This document shows, piece after piece, positions 42,353 to 43,685 of a stretch of 43,685 nucleotides of DNA. The translations under genes were made by a program, and so were the position numbers. Under the pieces are notes generated by a model that was not told where the DNA came from, did not search any database, and saw nothing but the letters and a program-made list of their open reading frames with translations. Every line of letters starts with the position of its first letter. The first letter of the stretch is position 1. The stretch comes from Tissierella sp. P1 (GTDB lineage Bacteria; Bacillota; Clostridia; Tissierellales; Tissierellaceae). The stretch spans positions 1 to 43,685 of the forward strand of contig NZ_NPMN01000031.1 of NCBI RefSeq assembly GCF_002266425.1, given 5' to 3'.

Positions 42353-42387
42353 TGATTTTTACGTATAGTAAAAAAGGGGGAGTAAAT

Positions 42388-43449
42388 ATGAAAAGAGAAA
42401 TATCAATGATGGTAGGACCAACGGCGGTCCCAGAGAGGGTTTTAAATGCAATGAATAGAAAATCAATATCCCATAGATCCAAGGAATATTGTGAAATTCA
42501 TGAAAGAGTAAGAAATGGATTAAAAAAATTATTTAAAACAGAAAATGAAGTTTATATATTAACATCATCAGGAACAGGAGCCATGGAAGCAGCTATACAA
42601 AATTGTTTTTCCTTTGGAGATGAAGTAGTAGTACCAGTTTTAGGAACTTTTAGCAAGCAGTTTGCAGATATGGCAGAAGCTTATCAGTTAAAGGTCATTA
42701 GAGTAGAATTTGATTTAGGTGAAGCAGCAGACGTTGGTAAGGTGATGGATCATTTAACTCCTAATACTAAAGGAGTATTTATAATTCATAATGAGAGTGC
42801 AACAGGAATATCTAATGATTTAGAAGCATTTGGCAAAGCATTAGGAGATAGTGATATACTATTAATAACAGACTCCGTAAGTGGAGCAGGCGGATTAGAA
42901 ATGAGAATGGATGAATGGAATATAGACGTAGTTTTATCAAGTTCTCAAAAAGCACTTATGGTACCAGCAGGATTATCATTCATATCTTTAAATGATAAGG
43001 CTTGGAGGGCAGTAGAAAATTCTAATATTCCAAAATTCTACTTTGATTTAAAGAAGGCAAGAGCATTCCAAGAAAAAAATCAAACACCAAATACTCCATC
43101 TGTATATAATGTGTTTGCAGTAGATGAGGCTCTAAAAATGATATTTGAAGAAGGATTGGATAATGTATATAAGAGACATACTGAAAATACAATGAGAATA
43201 ATAGAAGGGGTTAAAGAACTTGGATATAGTATATTTCCCAAAGATGAAAAATACGCTTCTAAAACTTTAACAGCAGTATATGCTCCAGGAAAAGCTAAAG
43301 AAATAGTCAAAGCTCTGGGAGAGCAGGGGATAGTAGTAAATGGAGGACTAGACCCTATTGCTGATGATATGTTTAGAGTAGGTACTATGGGATATGTGTA
43401 TAAGGAAGATGTAGAAGCCTTTCTTGAAGCATTAGCAAAGATAAAATAA
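42388..43449 (+). CDS. Class V aminotransferase (serine-pyruvate / alanine-glyoxylate type)
   Basis: 353 residues from ATG 42388 behind AAAAAGGGGGAGTAAAT; an in-frame ATG at 42352 lies upstream of that site. Fold-type I PLP enzyme: MVGPTAVPERVLNAM and SHRSKEYCEIHERV at the N-terminus, ILTSSGTGAMEAAIQN (cofactor phosphate loop), D162 in LLITDSVSGAGG, and PLP lysine K188 in SSSQKALMVPAG. These features match the PucG/AGXT/SPT branch. Possible jobs are alanine-glyoxylate or serine-pyruvate transamination, or the phosphoserine step in organisms where it pairs with phosphoglycerate dehydrogenase. The gene after it, with the same promoter motif, is cut by the window edge, so this cannot be decided here. 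Confidence 0.9.
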   Translation: MKREISMMVGPTAVPERVLNAMNRKSISHRSKEYCEIHERVRNGLKKLFKTENEVYILTSSGTGAMEAAIQNCFSFGDEVVVPVLGTFSKQFADMAEAYQLKVIRVEFDLGEAADVGKVMDHLTPNTKGVFIIHNESATGISNDLEAFGKALGDSDILLITDSVSGAGGLEMRMDEWNIDVVLSSSQKALMVPAGLSFISLNDKAWRAVENSNIPKFYFDLKKARAFQEKNQTPNTPSVYNVFAVDEALKMIFEEGLDNVYKRHTENTMRIIEGVKELGYSIFPKDEKYASKTLTAVYAPGKAKEIVKALGEQGIVVNGGLDPIADDMFRVGTMGYVYKEDVEAFLEALAKIK

Positions 43450-43470
43450 AAAAACTTAATCAATTAAAGG

Positions 43471-43518
43471 AGATACTTCTCTTAAATGTATTTAATACTG
43501 AAAGGGGAGTATCTTTTT
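43471..43518 (+). terminator. Terminator of the aminotransferase gene
   Basis: AGATACTTCTC (43471-43481) pairs with GGGGAGTATCT (43504-43514) with two G-U pairs, followed by TTTT. Confidence 0.8.
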
Positions 43519-43595
43519 AGATGGCTGAAATAAGCGATCCTTTTATAAAAAGTGGTAGTTTTTATACGAAATTTTCTTATAAATAATTTTATTTA

Positions 43596-43624
43596 TTGAT
43601 TCATTGTATTTAACATGGTAAAAT
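43596..43624 (+). promoter_or_regulatory. Sigma-A promoter of the gene at the right edge
   Basis: TTGATT (43596-43601), 17-base spacer, TAAAAT (43619-43624), then TTAACAATAGTAAA after 5 bases, as before the aminotransferase gene. Confidence 0.7.
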
Positions 43625-43629
43625 AGAAA

Positions 43630-43643
43630 TTAACAATAGTAAA
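43630..43643 (+). promoter_or_regulatory. TTAACAATAGTAAA start-site motif, copy 2
   Basis: Exact copy of the 14 bases at 42339-42352, at the same distance from the -10 box. Confidence 0.45.
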
Positions 43644-43660
43644 AAGGGAGGAAGTAATAA

Positions 43661-43685
43661 TGAAAAATCGTAAATTAGTAATGAT
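43661..43685 (+). CDS. Start of a further gene (3' partial)
   Basis: ATG at 43661 behind AAAGGGAGGAAGTAATA. Only MKNRKLVM is visible before the window ends, so no function can be given. A promoter and the motif shared with the aminotransferase gene suggest common control of the two. Confidence 0.65.

Noticed and set aside
1..43685. CRISPR array, prophage or complete insertion sequence
   Set aside because: No regularly spaced repeats, phage structural genes, transposase or integrase genes were seen on either strand.

Overview
The window is about 43.7 kb of AT-rich DNA (roughly one third G+C by eye) with strong AGGAGG-type ribosome binding sites and closely packed genes. Genes for dipicolinate synthase (dpaA/dpaB), an apparent Re-type citrate synthase, and pseudouridine degradation point to an anaerobic, endospore-forming Bacillota of the Clostridia/Tissierellia type. 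I cannot name the species. There is no tRNA, rRNA, CRISPR array, complete insertion sequence or prophage that I can see.

Layout. 1-5100: the right end of what looks like a peptide-export or peptide-maturation cluster (FtsX-type permease end, its ATPase, a fused ABC exporter, a cytoplasmic subtilisin-like protease with an unrecognised C-terminal domain, and a membrane-anchored small protein). 5150-7700: YbaK-type deacylase and psuK-psuG on the minus strand, then a decayed fragment that looks like an OsmC C-terminus. 7950-12100: a sigma-54 unit on the minus strand: ureohydrolase (agmatinase family) and YjiH-type transporter, preceded by a near-perfect -24/-12 promoter and two identical palindromes that are probably the enhancer sites of the PAS/AAA+/Fis regulator encoded next door. 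12200-14200: HxlR regulator, pirin and nitroreductase, a redox/quinone-stress unit. 14250-16700: polar amino-acid ABC transporter with an unusual leader (a possible 31-residue leader peptide whose end lies in a hairpin that hides the next ribosome binding site). 16740-18030: EamA transporter and a long promoter/leader region. 18030-25760: Re-citrate synthase, aconitase, isocitrate dehydrogenase and pyruvate carboxylase, i.e. pyruvate to 2-oxoglutarate in one operon. 25860-33050: EamA transporters, a DUF4177 protein, an ECF sigma/anti-sigma pair, and an MBOAT + AlgX-like O-acetylation pair. 33180-34620: dpaA-dpaB. 34830-39470: a BMP/Nup-type nucleoside ABC transporter. 39760-43685: YkvA-like protein, an unknown protein, an alanine/glycine:Na+ symporter, a class V aminotransferase, and the first codons of another gene.

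Quality warning. At least eleven frameshifts in ten otherwise conserved genes interrupt the window, plus one suspected at a gene start. Most are cured by restoring one base in a short homopolymer (runs of T7, A6, GG and so on). The simplest reading is indel errors in the sequence, not real pseudogenes, so I annotate each as one broken gene and give the site of the shift.
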